In this document: positions 47,557 through 59,331 of the stretch, piece after piece | Layout of the letters: every line of letters begins with the position of its first letter | Numbering within the stretch: the stretch's first letter is position 1 | NCBI GenBank assembly: GCA_036785705.1 | Contig: JAWUZG010000331.1 | Span: 806,001 to 870,000 of the forward strand | Source: Acanthornis magna | Taxonomy: Eukaryota; Chordata; Aves; Passeriformes; Acanthizidae | Direction of reading: 5' to 3' | DNA length: 64,000 nucleotides | Made by a program: the position numbers and the translations under genes | The notes under the pieces: model-generated | Database searches by the model: none | Told to the model about the DNA's origin: nothing | What the model saw: only the letters and a program-made list of their open reading frames with translations

Positions 47557-48329
47557 GTGGAGTTAGGGATTGTGTGTGGACTAGAACATCGGGTCCCAGA
47601 GAGCTGGATAGTGTTAGAAGGGGATTGGGAAGACACCGTTAAACTTTGTGAGAGTAAAAAGAGCAAGAAGGCTAAGCACAGGGAAAGGGCTATAGACAGA
47701 GCATACAGAGAGTGGTTAATTCACTATACAGGAGACGTGGATTGGGTGATATATTAAAGAGAGGGGAAAAAAAAGAAATATAAAATTTTTAACAGAATGG
47801 CAAGGATATGAATGTTTAGTTGTAGTTAGAAGCAGGAATTATTGTGTTATTGGTATTTTAGGAATTTGTTGGGCAACCAGGATTGTGAATACAGTGGATG
47901 CACACCGTGCATGTTTGTGTAGTCCTTGGGAAGTTAAAAGACAGTTGAAGAGTGCCAGAGAAGGTTTGTGTGGAAGAAGGATAAGAGACAGAGAAGGAAA
48001 TAAACAAGATGGGAACCAGGCAGAGGAAGGAAATTTCTAAAGCAAGCCCTCTTGGCTGCATTTTAGGAGAGTATTTAGTAACTGAGGGTTACAAACAAGG
48101 GATGAGGAAATTAGTAGTGATGGTGGGGAAGGAAGAAAAGGGAAAACGTGGGCAAGGACCGCCCAGGCAGGCACCGCCCAGACAGGGCCCACCCTGGTTA
48201 GGTAAAGATCAAGGTGCAAATTGTAAGAAATTTGGTCATTGGAAAAATCAATGCCCAGAAAGGAGACAAGATAACTGGCAAGGAAGAAGAAACCAGGAAG
48301 GGGTGGTTGCACATGTGAAAGAAGACTGA
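47557..48329 (+). pseudogene. gag relic of endogenous retrovirus 2
   Basis: A short N-terminal frame (47557-47757) is followed by an interrupted stretch and then a nucleocapsid frame (48009-48329). The knuckle reads GANCKKFGHWKNQC: the first of the four zinc ligands (Cys) is Gly, so it should not bind zinc normally. The total gag span is far too short and the capsid part is missing. It ends in a TGA that is in frame with protease/pol. Confidence 0.65.
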
Positions 48330-51300
48330 AGAAGACCGGGGGACTCCACCCTAGCGGATCCACTGGCTACAATAAAGCTAGGGGAAAAAGAAGTGGAGTT
48401 TTTGGTAGACATGGGGGCAACATATTCAGTTTTGAAGAAAGCCTTAATGCCAGTGAGAGATGATTACATTATGGTAAAAGGGGCAACTGGCCAATCGGAA
48501 AAAGCATATTTTTGTAAACCTTTAAAGTATAAACTTGGAAAGCAATGGGGTAGTCATAAGTTTTTGTACATGCCTAAATCTCCAAAAGCCCTTTTGGGCA
48601 GAGACTTATTGGAACAATTACAAACAACCATTATGTTTAAAGATGGGGAAATTACTCTGGAGGTAAATGATCAACAGTATGTAGAAATTTTAAGTTTAAT
48701 GTTAACAACCATAGAAGCTGAGGAGGAAATTAGGGAAGAAATTAGGAATCAAGTATTCCCTGAAGTATGGGCAACAAATGTACCTGGGAGAGCCAAGAAT
48801 GCACTCCCAATACAGATCAGGCTCAAGGAAGGGAAACAACCAGTTAGGGTTAAACAATACCCACTTAAAAAGGAGGACAAGGAGGGAATTAGCCCAGTGA
48901 CTGAAAACTTCTTGCAGCTAGGACTACTGAGAGAGTGCAAATCTGATTTTAACACCCCCATTTTACCAGTCCGCAAGCCTGATGGAACATATCGGGTGGT
49001 ACAGGACTTACGAGCAGTTAATAAGATAACCGAGGATCTCCACCCTGTGGTGTCAAACCCCTACACTTTATTAACTGAGTTAACACCTGAACTAACCTAG
49101 TTTACTGTCTTAGATTTGAAAGATGCCTTCTTTTGCCTCCCTGTCCACAAAGCCAGACAGAAAATATTTGCATTCCAATGGCAAAACCCCAAAAGTGGAC
49201 ACAAAACTCAACTCACTTGGACGGTGTTACCTCAAAGATTCAAGAATAGCCCCACACCATTCGGAGACCAACTTGCAAAGGATTTGGAGTCTTGGGAAGC
49301 CCCACCTGGAGAAGGGCACCAGCTTTGGGACTCCCAGATGTGAGTAAACCATTCTTTCTGTTTTCTCATGAGAAGCAGGGGATTGCCTTGGGAATACTAG
49401 CACAGGACCTGAGCCCGTACCGACAGGCAGTTGCTTATTTTTCTAAGCAACTAGACGCAGCAGCCAAAGGGTGGCCCGGATGCCTCAGAGCCATCGCAGC
49501 AGTGCTTCTGAACATCCAAGAGGCATGCAAATTCACCATGGGCCAGAAAATGACTGTGCTAGTGTCCCACACAGTATCTGCAGTGATGCAAGTGAAAGGC
49601 GGACACTGGCTCTCCCCACAGAGGTTCCTGAAATACCAAGCCATCATGGTGGAGCAGGACGATGTGGAGATAGTGGTAACTAACATTGTCAACCCAGCTT
49701 CTTTCCTCAGCGGAAACACAGGAGAGCAGGTACACCATGACCACCTGGAGACTATTGAGGCCACATACTCCAGTCGTCCGGAACTGAAGGATACCCCTTT
49801 GGACAATGCACAAACCTGGTTTACTGACGGAAGCAGCTACATCATCAGTGGAAAGCGACATGCGGTGTATGCAGTTACCACTTGCAAGGAGGTAATACAA
49901 TCCAGACCACTCCCAACAAATACCTCTGCACAGAAGGCCGGAATAATTGCTCTAACCCATGCTTTGGAAATGGCAAAAGGAAAGAAGGCAAACATTTATA
50001 CTGACTCAAAGTATGCATTTGGAGTTGTACATGCACACAGGGCCATATGGAAGGAAAGGGGACTGTTGAACTCACAAGGAAAGAACATTAAACATGCACA
50101 AGAAATAGTATGGCTGTTGGAAGCAGTCCAGCTGCCTGAGAAGGTAGCAACCATGCACATGAAGGCACACCAGAAAGTGTGCTCAGAATTGAAAGAAGGA
50201 AACAAATTGGCAGACAGAGAGGCAAAAGAAGCAGCAAAAGGTGAGGTGACAACTGAAGGGGCTCTAATCTCAGATGGCCAAATCTCTCTAGAAGGTAAGC
50301 CGACCTAGAACAAAGAGGATAGAAAACTAATTGAGGATCAGCATGGGTTATACAATAAAGAGGGTTGGGCTATCACTGCACAAGGGACGTTGGTCATTCC
50401 CTCTCATTTACTTTGGGCACTAGTAAGGGAGGAGCACCAAAAGACACATTTGGGGAGTAGATGCCCTAGATAAAGATCTAACTGAAAAGATTATTGCCAG
50501 GAATCTATATGCTACCATCACACACGTAACTCAACAGTGTGACCTTTGCCTCCAGACTAACCCTAAAAACACCCCCAAACCAAAATTGGGCCAAATTAGG
50601 AAGGGAAATGGGCCCGGACAGCTGTGGCAAATTGATTTTTCAGAACTTCCAAGAAAAGGGGGGTATCGATATTTGTTGGTATTAACAGACACCTTTTCAG
50701 GATGGCCAGAAGCTTTCCCCACCAGAACTGCCAAGGCTCAGCAAGTAACAAAGGTATTGTTGCAGGAGATAATACCATGCTTCAGAGTCCCAGCCACAAT
50801 ATCCTCAGACAGAGGACCACACTTCATTTCAAAGGTGGTACAACAAATTAGTCGACATTTGGGCATAAATTGGGAGCTTCACACCCCGTACCACCCACAA
50901 TCAAGTGGTCAGGTAGAGAAAATGAACCACCTGATCAAAGAGCAAATTGTAAGGTTAGGGCAAGAAGCCAATTTAACCTGGCCCCAGTCTCTTCCACTTG
51001 CATTATTACGAATTCGGACTAAACCCAGAACTAAAGAATAGTTAAGTCCATTTGAAATGCTTTATGGGAGACCATATGGAGTACAGAAAGGGTTATCCAC
51101 TCAAACTGGGGAGGAAACACTGACCACCTGTATGGTGGCCCTGAGCAAACAGCTTAGGAGAATTGAAAAGCATGTGGCTGGAACTCCAAGTCGAGGTCTA
51201 GACAGTCCAGTGCATAATATTCAACCTGGGGATTATGCATATGTTAAGTCTCTTACAGAGAAAACTTTGGAGCCACGGTGGGAAGGACCATTTCAGGTGC

Positions 51301-51443
51301 TCCTTACCACTTTCACTGCAATCAAGATCCAGGAACAGAACGCCTAGATTCATCACACTCACGTGAAAAAGGCTCCAGAGGTCGCTTGGAAAGTGACCCC
51401 TGGTGATGATGAACTGAAATTAAAACTCAGCCGAGTAAAATGA
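48330..51443 (+). pseudogene. pol relic of endogenous retrovirus 2
   Basis: Protease: the active-site motif has Met in place of Thr (VDMGAT, Asp at 48408-48410). Reverse transcriptase: the N-terminal fingers and LDLKDAFF are present, with an in-frame stop at 49098-49100. The remainder, including the Y-x-D-D catalytic motif and thumb, is deleted around 49315-49340 with a frame change. RNase H: three Asp positions are visible, but the catalytic Glu is Gly (49940-49942). Integrase: HHCC and all three core acids (WQIDFS, SDRGPHF, SGQVEKMN) are visible, interrupted by a frame change near 50455 and stops at 50306, 51039 and 51345. Non-functional. Confidence 0.85.
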
Positions 51444-53554
51444 AGATGGTTTGGTGGTGGGGAGTATTAATTCTGAAAGTGAGCACTTGGGAAGTTGCCT
51501 ATGGACAAAGCCAGAGCAATACTGAATGGCCTTGGTCTCAGGGTTTTGTCTGGATTACTGGATCCATGGGAAAACATTCTGACACAAAGAGTTTAAATCT
51601 ATCAACTGTGGTTATGCACGGAAATCAACTGTATGCAAGGCAAGAATGGAAAAAAACAAAAGATGTGGCAACTTCAGGGGACTGTAGGGGAAGAAATCAA
51701 AATAGGATGTCGAATGATAAATGGAACTACTCATAAAAAAGCAATTCAAATTAGTGTCTCTCCTACAGATAAGTAGGAAGAGATTTGCATGTACTCAAAT
51801 TAATTAGATTGCTGGAATAATTTTACATTCGTTCAGACTGTCCAAGTGGTCTGTCTGTGGGCCCATGACACTAGTGGGCTTTCATTCAAATTCAAAATAG
51901 ATGCCATAGCCAAGCCTGTCACAACCTATGCCACCACCCAAGCCCAAACCCAAACCACAACACATAAACTTGACCCCAAAATTTATCAAATTGGCCCCTA
52001 TGGAGTAAGAAATACAGGCCAACAACAATTGTTGTTTAAGCCAGAGTGGTCCCTCAAATGTGTTGAATTATTGATGCAAGCTACTATCTCTGAAATTCAG
52101 CCAGCCTGTTCTCCCCTCCTAAAGACATCCTTCCAGGGCTGGGCAACATGGTTATAGAAACAAGAGCCCTTCAGGGGCAGAATGAAGAGGGATTTAACTG
52201 GGATGCTAGCAACAGGATTAGGAGTCTTAAATGGGATTGACTCAGAAATATTAATGAAGAAATTGACTACTGCAACAAGCGATTTGACGAAACTGAGACA
52301 ACCTCTGCAATCTTCTCTTTTAGCTTTAGGAAATGGCCAGTGGCAAGTTTCAAAAGTACTTCCATATTTTGCAAAAGCCAACAACCAGGACCATAAATTG
52401 ATAATAGCCGCGCTTGGTATGGTCCAGGGTAATGTGTCCCTAGCCCTTAGCTGCGTCCAAGCACAACTATGGACGCAATCAGCAGCCTCTTAATTATAAG
52501 AGAAGGAAATGAAGGTGTTTTTCCTATTGAAATTCAAAAGGTTGTTTGGGATAATGCCACTAAGTTAGAAAAGAAGCTCCAATCTTGGTGGACCTTAGTG
52601 AACTTCACTTAGGACCCAATTACTAATATGGCTACAGCTTTTGTGCTTACCATACGTAATGCCACAATTTATGTAATCCACCCCATTATTGCTTTAGGAT
52701 TAAATCAGGGTGGGGCAGTACTTTACCCCTCTGAACATAGGGCATGGGCTTGGATGGTCCATAAGAAATGGCAGACCGTCAATTTGGAATCCTGTGTTAC
52801 ATGAGAACAACAAGGGTTTATTTGTGAGAGCAATACAATAGATGCCAAAGATATTTGTCTGGATGCCGAGCAAGGTATTTGCCACTTCGAAGTTTATCCA
52901 GACAACAGTCAAAGGACAGCACTTGTATATATTGGCCAAGGTTGTGTGTGTTTAAGAACTGCTTGTGTTTCCACAAAAGTAGATAATGAGAATGTAACCC
53001 TAAATGTTAAGAATTATTCTAATTTCTGCATTTGTAACTTTGTAAAAATTACCGGATGTGACTTTTCCTATTTGGCACCAGTTGTGTCCCATCAATTGCC
53101 ACAGTCTAATTACACAATGTATCACAAATTATCACCCACACCTATTGGGATGAACCTCACCTTGGTGAAACAATTAGTGAAGCATCAGGACTTGATTGAA
53201 ATCCTGAAGGAAGTTCAGGAAAATGGCAAGAAAACTTTAATAACCATTCACCATGATACAGAGGAAATAAGTAGAGTCCTACAAAGAATGAGACAAGATG
53301 CAGATCATCACTGGTGGGATGTGCTTTTTGGATGGTCACCCACTGCAACTGGTATTTTAAACACGTTATGTCACACCATAGCTGTTTTACTAATCTTGGT
53401 AGGTATCAGCCTTGAATTATCTATTATGTTACTTGTTTGGAATTACAGAATGCTGAAGAGGTTATCCATTTTAACCACTTTATCTAATGTACATGGAAAA
53501 GTATTAAGGGATGCCTACCATAAAAGATTACTGGAAGAAAAATCTACTTCTTAG
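51440..53554 (+). pseudogene. env relic of endogenous retrovirus 2
   Basis: Starts at an ATG that overlaps the pol stop, with a signal-peptide-like N-terminus. A Arg-x-Lys-Arg site and hydrophobic stretch near 52179-52240 mark the surface/transmembrane boundary, and a long hydrophobic anchor is seen at about 53350-53440 (ILNTLCHTIAVLLILVGISL). Stops at 51734, 52155, 52491, 52608 and 52801 and frame changes break it. The last open part (52946-53554) covers much of the transmembrane subunit and would lack a leader. Not functional as an envelope. Confidence 0.75.
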
Positions 53555-53590
53555 TAAAAGAATTTAGTAACTTTATAGAAAAGGGGGGAA

Positions 53591-54140
53591 TGATTTAGGG
53601 GTAGACAGTGATTTATTAGGGGCTGCTCACTAACAACAATGTCTATAGCTTGCTTGGCATGTTTTGTGCTTACCAAACAGAAAGAAAGGATATAGGGAGG
53701 ATATTGACCCATTGTTAAGGAGACCAGGCATCCTGTTTTTGGACCCTCAAACCAGCCCAAGCCAGCTATAGGGCTTGGACTCAGGCCAGGGACCCAGGGA
53801 GCATGCGTAGAGAAGCAAGGTGAAGAGTTCAATGTGAGGAAGACTCCTTATTTCACCAGAGAAAGACTCTTTACTTCATCCAAGACCCTCACCCATGACC
53901 ACCAGGCAGCACTGCGCAGGTACAAGCGTATTTAAATGAACTTTGGACTCATTGTAATAAGAAGCGGGAATAAATAATGAATATGTATAGGGGCATTGTG
54001 TAGCTTCGTGCATATGTAACCTGTAACTCAATAGAAACCAAGCAAAGTGCCACAGACGGCGCGCACGAAATTTAGGGAGCTATCCCTTGAGCGTCCCAGC
54101 GCTGGAATAAACATACCTACTTTAGACTTTTGTTGTGGAG
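53591..54140 (+). repeat. 3' LTR of endogenous retrovirus 2, 3'-truncated
   Basis: Direct repeat of 46267-46817, preceded by the purine tract aaaaaggggggaa. It stops at GTTGTGGAG and changes directly into module D sequence, 16 bases before the expected end. The TATA position reads tagaaa. Confidence 0.8.
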
Positions 54141-55496
54141 CCACCCCCCGAACGATTAGGGCTACCCCAAAACTCCCTCACAGGTGGCCGATACCCCGCA
54201 AGCCCCGAACGACTGGGGTCCCCCCGCCTTCATCACCCCCAACCTTCGGCTGCCTCATCCCAGGCCCCAGCCCACCCATCCCCCTCCCCCACACTTCAGC
54301 CCACACCCCAATCCACATCCCACCCTGCCCGGGCCCCAGCCCACCCCAGCCCACTTCTCCCGACAGCCGCCACAGCGACACCCCAAAAACCCGCGTGCCG
54401 GGGACTCCCCAATATCCCCCCAGGGCCATTTGCGACTCACATTTGGAGTCCTGTAAAATCCAAACATCCGCCCCCTCCCCCCCCGCAAAAAAACCAAACA
54501 CACAAGCCTCCCAGGAACAACCAAAGATATTTGGGGCTCGGTTCTGGAGTCCTACAAACTCCAAAAATCCTCCCCTCCTAAAAAGAACCCCACGCGCCAC
54601 ACAAGATCTTTGGGGCGAGCTCCCCCTGCCCGGTCACCTGCGGGATGCGGGGGGCGATGCTCCCGGGGACGAGGGCTGCGGACAATGAGCGAGACGGACG
54701 CACGTGGCAGCTCCTTTTCCTGCTTCCCTTGCCGCTCCGCCTTTCTCCCTCCTCTTCTTCTCGCTCCTCCTACTCCATCTCTCCTCCCCACCCGCCCTTC
54801 CTCTTCCGTGACTCTCCTGCTCCTGTTCTTTGGCATTTCCGTCCCGGCTGTGTCTGACATCAGCCCTGGGGCCATTCCGTGCTGTGAGAGCTGCAGGGCG
54901 GCAGGGGCAGCCGGGAATTTTGTTTTCCAAATCTCTGGGCTGAAAGGAAGCGCTGTGAAATCCGTCATGGACAAGAAAGGAGAAATGGCAAATGATGGAA
55001 ATGGACACCACTTTGGACTCCGTTTATCCCTCTGGGTTGCAAAAGCTGACAGACCCCGAGCGCCGGCGGACACCCGTCCCTGCCGTCAGGTCGCAAGGGC
55101 TCAGAGGTGCGGCTGGTGGGGCTGGAAGCTCCGTGCAGCAGCTCCGCTGCCGCGGCCCAAAGCTCGGGCTGGAGCGTGGGGTGTGGGACACAGCCCCGTG
55201 CTGGGGGCAGAGCCGCTGCTGGGGCCATCGCTGTGCCCAGGGCATCCTTTCTGGGCCTGGTGCAGCTCCAAGGTGCCGAGGGCTCGCCGAGGCTTTCTGG
55301 GGCTGTGCCTCGTCCCCAAATGTGTTGGGTTTAATGGCCGAGTGCGGCACCCCCGTGCCCTGTGGCAGCAGCCGGTGCCGGGCCACAGCCCCGGGAGCCG
55401 AGCTAATGCCCGGCCGTGCCCGGGAGGGGCTGAGGGCAGGGGAGTTCAGAAGGCTCCCCCGCGCCCCTCGCTGCGCACGGAAAGGTATTTTAGTGC
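54141..55496. other. Non-coding GC-rich part of copy D
   Basis: Counterpart of 1043-2415. Open frames are compositional. MHC exon 1 is not included. Confidence 0.5.
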
Positions 55497-55874
55497 ATGG
55501 GAGCGATTTTCCGGGGTTCCTGGGCTCTGTGGGGCCGAGGCGGCGGCAGCGGGACCCTCGGGGCCCGGCCCGTGGGGGCGGCCGGGGCTGAAAAGTGCTT
55601 GGCGGCCCCAGCGCGGTGCGTGAGGGCTGAGCGGAGCTGTTGGGAACAAGCCCCGGAACCGCCGCGGTGCCTGAGGGCTCAGAGCGGGGAGAGGCCCTGC
55701 GAGTGTGGGCAATGTGCGATGAGCTTCAGCCACAGCTCCAGCCTGATCTGCCACCAGAGGATCCACACCGGGGAGAGGCCCTACGAGTGTCCCGAGTGTG
55801 GGAAGAGCTTCATCCTCTGCTCCAACTTCATCACCCATCGGAGGACCCACATTGGGAAGACACCTGGCTGGTGA
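55497..55874 (+). CDS. Short zinc-finger ORF, two fingers (copy D relic)
   Basis: A 125-residue frame: about 60 residues of Ala/Gly/Arg-rich sequence translated from GC-rich DNA, then two C2H2 fingers with all zinc ligands intact. Compared with the A relic (594-1042), one finger plus the conserved stop has been removed, and the previously untranslated last finger is now in frame ([18 protein letters not shown], then KTPGW and a stop). It is probably not a functional gene because the usual N-terminal exons are missing. It could still be translated if transcribed from the CpG-rich block. Confidence 0.4.
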   Translation: MGAIFRGSWALWGRGGGSGTLGARPVGAAGAEKCLAAPARCVRAERSCWEQAPEPPRCLRAQSGERPCECGQCAMSFSHSSSLICHQRIHTGERPYECPECGKSFILCSNFITHRRTHIGKTPGW

Positions 55875-55877
55875 TCC

Positions 55878-55901
55878 TTTTTTTTTTTTTTTTTTTTTTT
55901 G
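55878..55901 (+). repeat. Poly-T tract, 24 bases
   Basis: An uninterrupted T run right after the zinc-finger ORF. It is absent from the matching place in copy A (about 570), so it expanded after duplication or is a small insertion. Confidence 0.9.
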
Positions 55902-56470
55902 CCTCAAATTTCTTTTCATTCTCTTTCATTTATTCAGAACGCACAGAACTGGGATAAAAATTAACAAATTGATCAAAGACATCTAAAGCCTTCCTCTTTA
56001 CTAATGTTTGGGGGGAATCTGGGATTCGGAGAAATATTTGGGAGTATTTGGGGATTTTTGGGGTGTTTGGTGTAGTTTTCTCCATTGCTTTGCACTCCTA
56101 AATACAAGAGGGATCAACCTGTCACCTCAAAACCACTCAGTGCCACTGAAACCTACTCAATGCCAGCCCAAAATTCCTGGATTCCACAGCCCCTGAGGGT
56201 GGAATGGGGTTGGAAGGGGATGTGGTGAAGTGGGATGCAGATCAGGAGGGGTGAGATGGGCATGGGGTGGGGCAGGATGGTTGGGATGGTACTATGAATG
56301 AATTCACAAGCTGAAATTTTAGCAACATCATATTGAACATTTATTTATAGAGCAAAGGCAAAAACAGCTGGACACTTAGCAATTTTGCCAGAGGCACAAT
56401 CCATTCATTTTACTGTGAGCTTATGTACTGTCTTAATTGTTACATATTCATTAAGCCTAGAAGGAAATTT

Positions 56471-58228
56471 ACACTTCACCCAACTCCCCCCCTCTGATCC
56501 TTGCTCCCTTCTGCTAGCACAGCGCCTGTCTTGGAGTCTCGGACCCTCTGGATTGCCTCAGAACTGAAGGCAGAAATCCTCCCATCGATGTTTCCTGAGT
56601 TCCAACTTAATTTGTAGGTGACAGTTCCTTTGGGAGGTGTGAGTCAAGATAACAGACTTCCTGGGATGCCTGTGGTTATCTTCTTTGTTTCTTTAACATT
56701 TCTTGATCCCTGGCTCTGTGGTTTATCAACTTAAAAGACATTTATTACCTTTTATTATTTATTACTACATTTTCTAAAATATTACAACTATTTCGAAGAT
56801 ACAGTTCACCCTAACCTTGTTTCTACTTGATTATATTTTACCTTAACACTATTTTTTACACAGTACAGTATCACTTGTAAATATTAAATTCATATATGCG
56901 AAAGCCAGCATTTATCATTCACTCATTTCTCACAAGGGGGTTTTGGGAGGGGTGGAATGGGGGAAATAGGGTTTGGGAAGGGGTCCTTGAAGTCCAGGAG
57001 AGGTGGGATGGGTTGGGGTGTGGATTGGGAGAGTGGGGCAGGGTCTGGAATGAGACAGCCGAAGGCTGGCAATGATGGAGGGAGGGGGAACCTGTTCCTG
57101 CGTGTATTTTTGGGTATTCCACATTCCTGAAGGGGTTTTGGGGCAACCCACATTTTGGAGGCGGTTTTGGGGCAGTCCCCAGTTCTTGGGGGTTCATGAG
57201 AGCAGCTCCATGGAGCTCTGTTGCTGGGGTGGTTGCCCTGGGCACGAGCTCTGAGCTGTACCCAGAGTCTGTTGCCTCAGTGCTGGAGAGCAGAGAAATG
57301 ATGAATGGCCCCAAACATCTGGAGTGTGTGTTTGGTGGGGAGAGGGCAAGTTCTGCGTAGGTGGGGCGGTCACTGCCCCACCCTCAGCCACTGCAGCCTC
57401 TGGTCCAGCCCCAAAGTGGCTGCCAAGCCCCTGGCACCCCAAAAACCCCACCTGTGAGAGGGACCAGGGCAGGTAAAGGCTGTGACACAGGTGTGACACT
57501 GACACGTCCCATGACCGCGGAGCTCACAGCAGCTGAGATGGCGCTGGATCCAAGGCTCGGACTGTGGCTCCTTCCATGTTGCTTTAAATTTTGCCAAGTA
57601 GCTCACCCTCTAATTTCAAATCTAAAGTTTTGAAAGGAGCTATACAAAGAATTTGGTATTTTGCTGGATTTTGTAGTTCTGTTTAAACTCTGTAACTTCA
57701 TAGCTATAAGTTTAACTTTTTGCTCAGTTGCTTACCTGTTAGTCTGCAACAGGAAACTGCTTGAGGGCAAAGAGAACCAGGGACTGGGAAGATCAGTGAT
57801 AACTGCACAGCCGTGGTCCAGTTACAAGGACCTGCACTCCCCGGAACACTAAATGAAGGAAATAAGAGGAAGTTAGGACAGTGCCTAACTAAAGAGGAAT
57901 GCCAGGGCCTCACAGCAATAAGATAAGAGAGCCTTAAGTCAGCACCTGTGACCTGGGCACGCGTCAAGAGCCACAACATGGAACTGACCCCCAAAAGGGG
58001 CTGTGGCTCCAGAAAATGGACAGTGCATGTGGATGAGGTACAGAGTGGGCAGGACTTTGGGGGGGAATTCAGGAAGTGTCGTAGTGTAAAGGATCCAGAA
58101 ACTCGTGAGAAAACTGCCAAGGTGGTCGTGTGCAAGGCGGGTCACCCTGGGATAAAGGAATGCTTTCTTAATAATGTCACACTGTTCAGTCGATCTCTGT
58201 GAATCAGAACAATATTTTATAGACCAGC
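56471..58228. other. Region without a recognised gene, with a module fragment
   Basis: 56935-57190 is a degenerate, same-strand fragment of the block at 2200-2420 of copy A (gagacagccgaaggctgg, gaaggggttttggggcaac). The flanking AT-rich stretch (56580-56930) and 57600-58228 could be old LTR sequence but have no diagnostic ends. No gene was found. Confidence 0.45.
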
Positions 58229-59331
58229 TGTGTTGGTTTTGCTTAGCCCAGTTTCACTAAAGGGTGGGTGGGTGGGTGGGCACAAAGATGGCTCCTGTGT
58301 GTTCTGTGTTAATGTTCTGAAAGTTCTTACCATGTCCAGCTTAGCCAATCTCTGATGGCTCTGAAGATGATGGACATGCTGCTGGCCAAGTCTGGGCCAA
58401 TTAGAGATGTTAGTTACGCCTCTGTGAAAACATATTTAAGAAGAAATCAAAACAATGTGAGCACGTGCTTCTTTTTAGCCAGAGAAGGAGGAGGAGGAGA
58501 GAATATGTGAGAGAAAATGACATGGAGACACCAAGGTCAGTGGAGAAGTTGGGGGAGGAGGTGCTCCAGGCGCCGGAGCTGAAAACTCTCTGCCAGCCAT
58601 GGTGAAGACCATGGTGAAGCAGATTGTTGTCCCCCTGCAGCACACAGAGTCCACGAGGGGTGCAGAGATCCACCCACAGCCCATGGGGAGTTGCCCATGC
58701 CAGAGCAGGTGGATGCCTGGAGGAAACTGTGATCCAGTGGGAGTCCCAGAAGAAAGAAAGGCCTTGCTCCTGGGGTGGAACAGCCTGGCCTCAGAGTTCT
58801 GCAGCCCATGGATGAGGGACTCATGTTGCAGCAGATTTCAGGCAGGCTGCTGCTCCTGAGATTTGGACCCACGCCAAAGAAGTTCACAGAGGACTGTCTC
58901 CCGTGGAGGGACCCCATGGCAACATAGAGGCCTCCTCTCCCTGAGCAGCCGAAGAAAACCTCTGTCATGGACTGACCAAACCCCCATACCCTGTCCCCCT
59001 GTGCTGCTGGTGGGGAGGAGGGAAGGGAGTGAGTGGAAAAACAGTGTCTTAAGGAGTTATTTTTACTTCTCATTTGCCACCTCTGACTCTGTTAAGTTAG
59101 TAATAAATCACTTTGCAACTTTTAAGTTTCAACGTACTTTGCCCTCAGTACATCCTCCCCCAGTTCCTTATCTCAACTCATGAGCCCTTTGTGTGTGTGT
59201 GCTAACTTTTATTTGTCTCTCCTCTGCACAACTGTGGCAGGAGAGGAGGAGAGAGCGTGTGTGTGAGGAGAGAGTGGAGAGCGCAGATGTCAAAGGTGCC
59301 TGGCATTTGGGTAGGGTCAAACCACGGCACA
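58229..59331 (+). mobile_element. ERVL-type solo LTR
   Basis: The LTR starts TGTGTTGGTTTTGC and ends near GGTCAAACCACGGCACA. It has the features of a very common avian LTR: gcctctgtgaaaacatatttaa (promoter), agacaccaaggtcagtg, ggaggtgctccaggcgccgg, repeated gtggagcagat-type segments, then taataaatcactttgc as polyadenylation signal. No internal genes or second LTR are present, so it is a solo LTR. Confidence 0.75.
58261..58280 (+). repeat. GGGT repeat with G-quadruplex potential
   Basis: Five G3 tracts separated by single T (agggtgggtgggtgggtggg), inside the upstream part of the LTR. Confidence 0.8.

Larger units (their letters stand above)
46267..54140 (+). mobile_element. Endogenous retrovirus 2 (gammaretrovirus-like), inactivated provirus
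   Basis: LTRs at 46267-46833 and 53591-54140 enclose gag, protease, polymerase and envelope in order. gag and pol share one frame separated by a TGA, and there is one zinc-knuckle position, both as in gammaretroviruses. The pol stop overlaps the env ATG (ATGA, 51440-51443). It is inactive: capsid and the reverse transcriptase active-site region are deleted, and several in-frame stops are present. The two LTRs differ at roughly 35 of about 550 aligned bases by my count. The 3' LTR lacks the last 16 bases of the 5' LTR, and the flanks are unlike each other. Confidence 0.9.
54141..56470 (-). repeat. Partial module copy D (inverted copy of 1-2415)
   Basis: Reverse-complement of the left end of copy A, including the zinc-finger relic and the block with unit 1. 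It starts directly at the truncated 3' LTR, at a point inside the CpG-rich block just before MHC exon 1. Its distal end reaches to the sequence at base 1 of the window. Confidence 0.9.

Noticed and set aside
52946..53554. A possibly domesticated envelope (syncytin-like) gene
   Set aside because: The open part covers only the end of the transmembrane subunit. The leader, surface subunit and cleavage region are separated from it by several stops, and there is no sign of selection to keep it.
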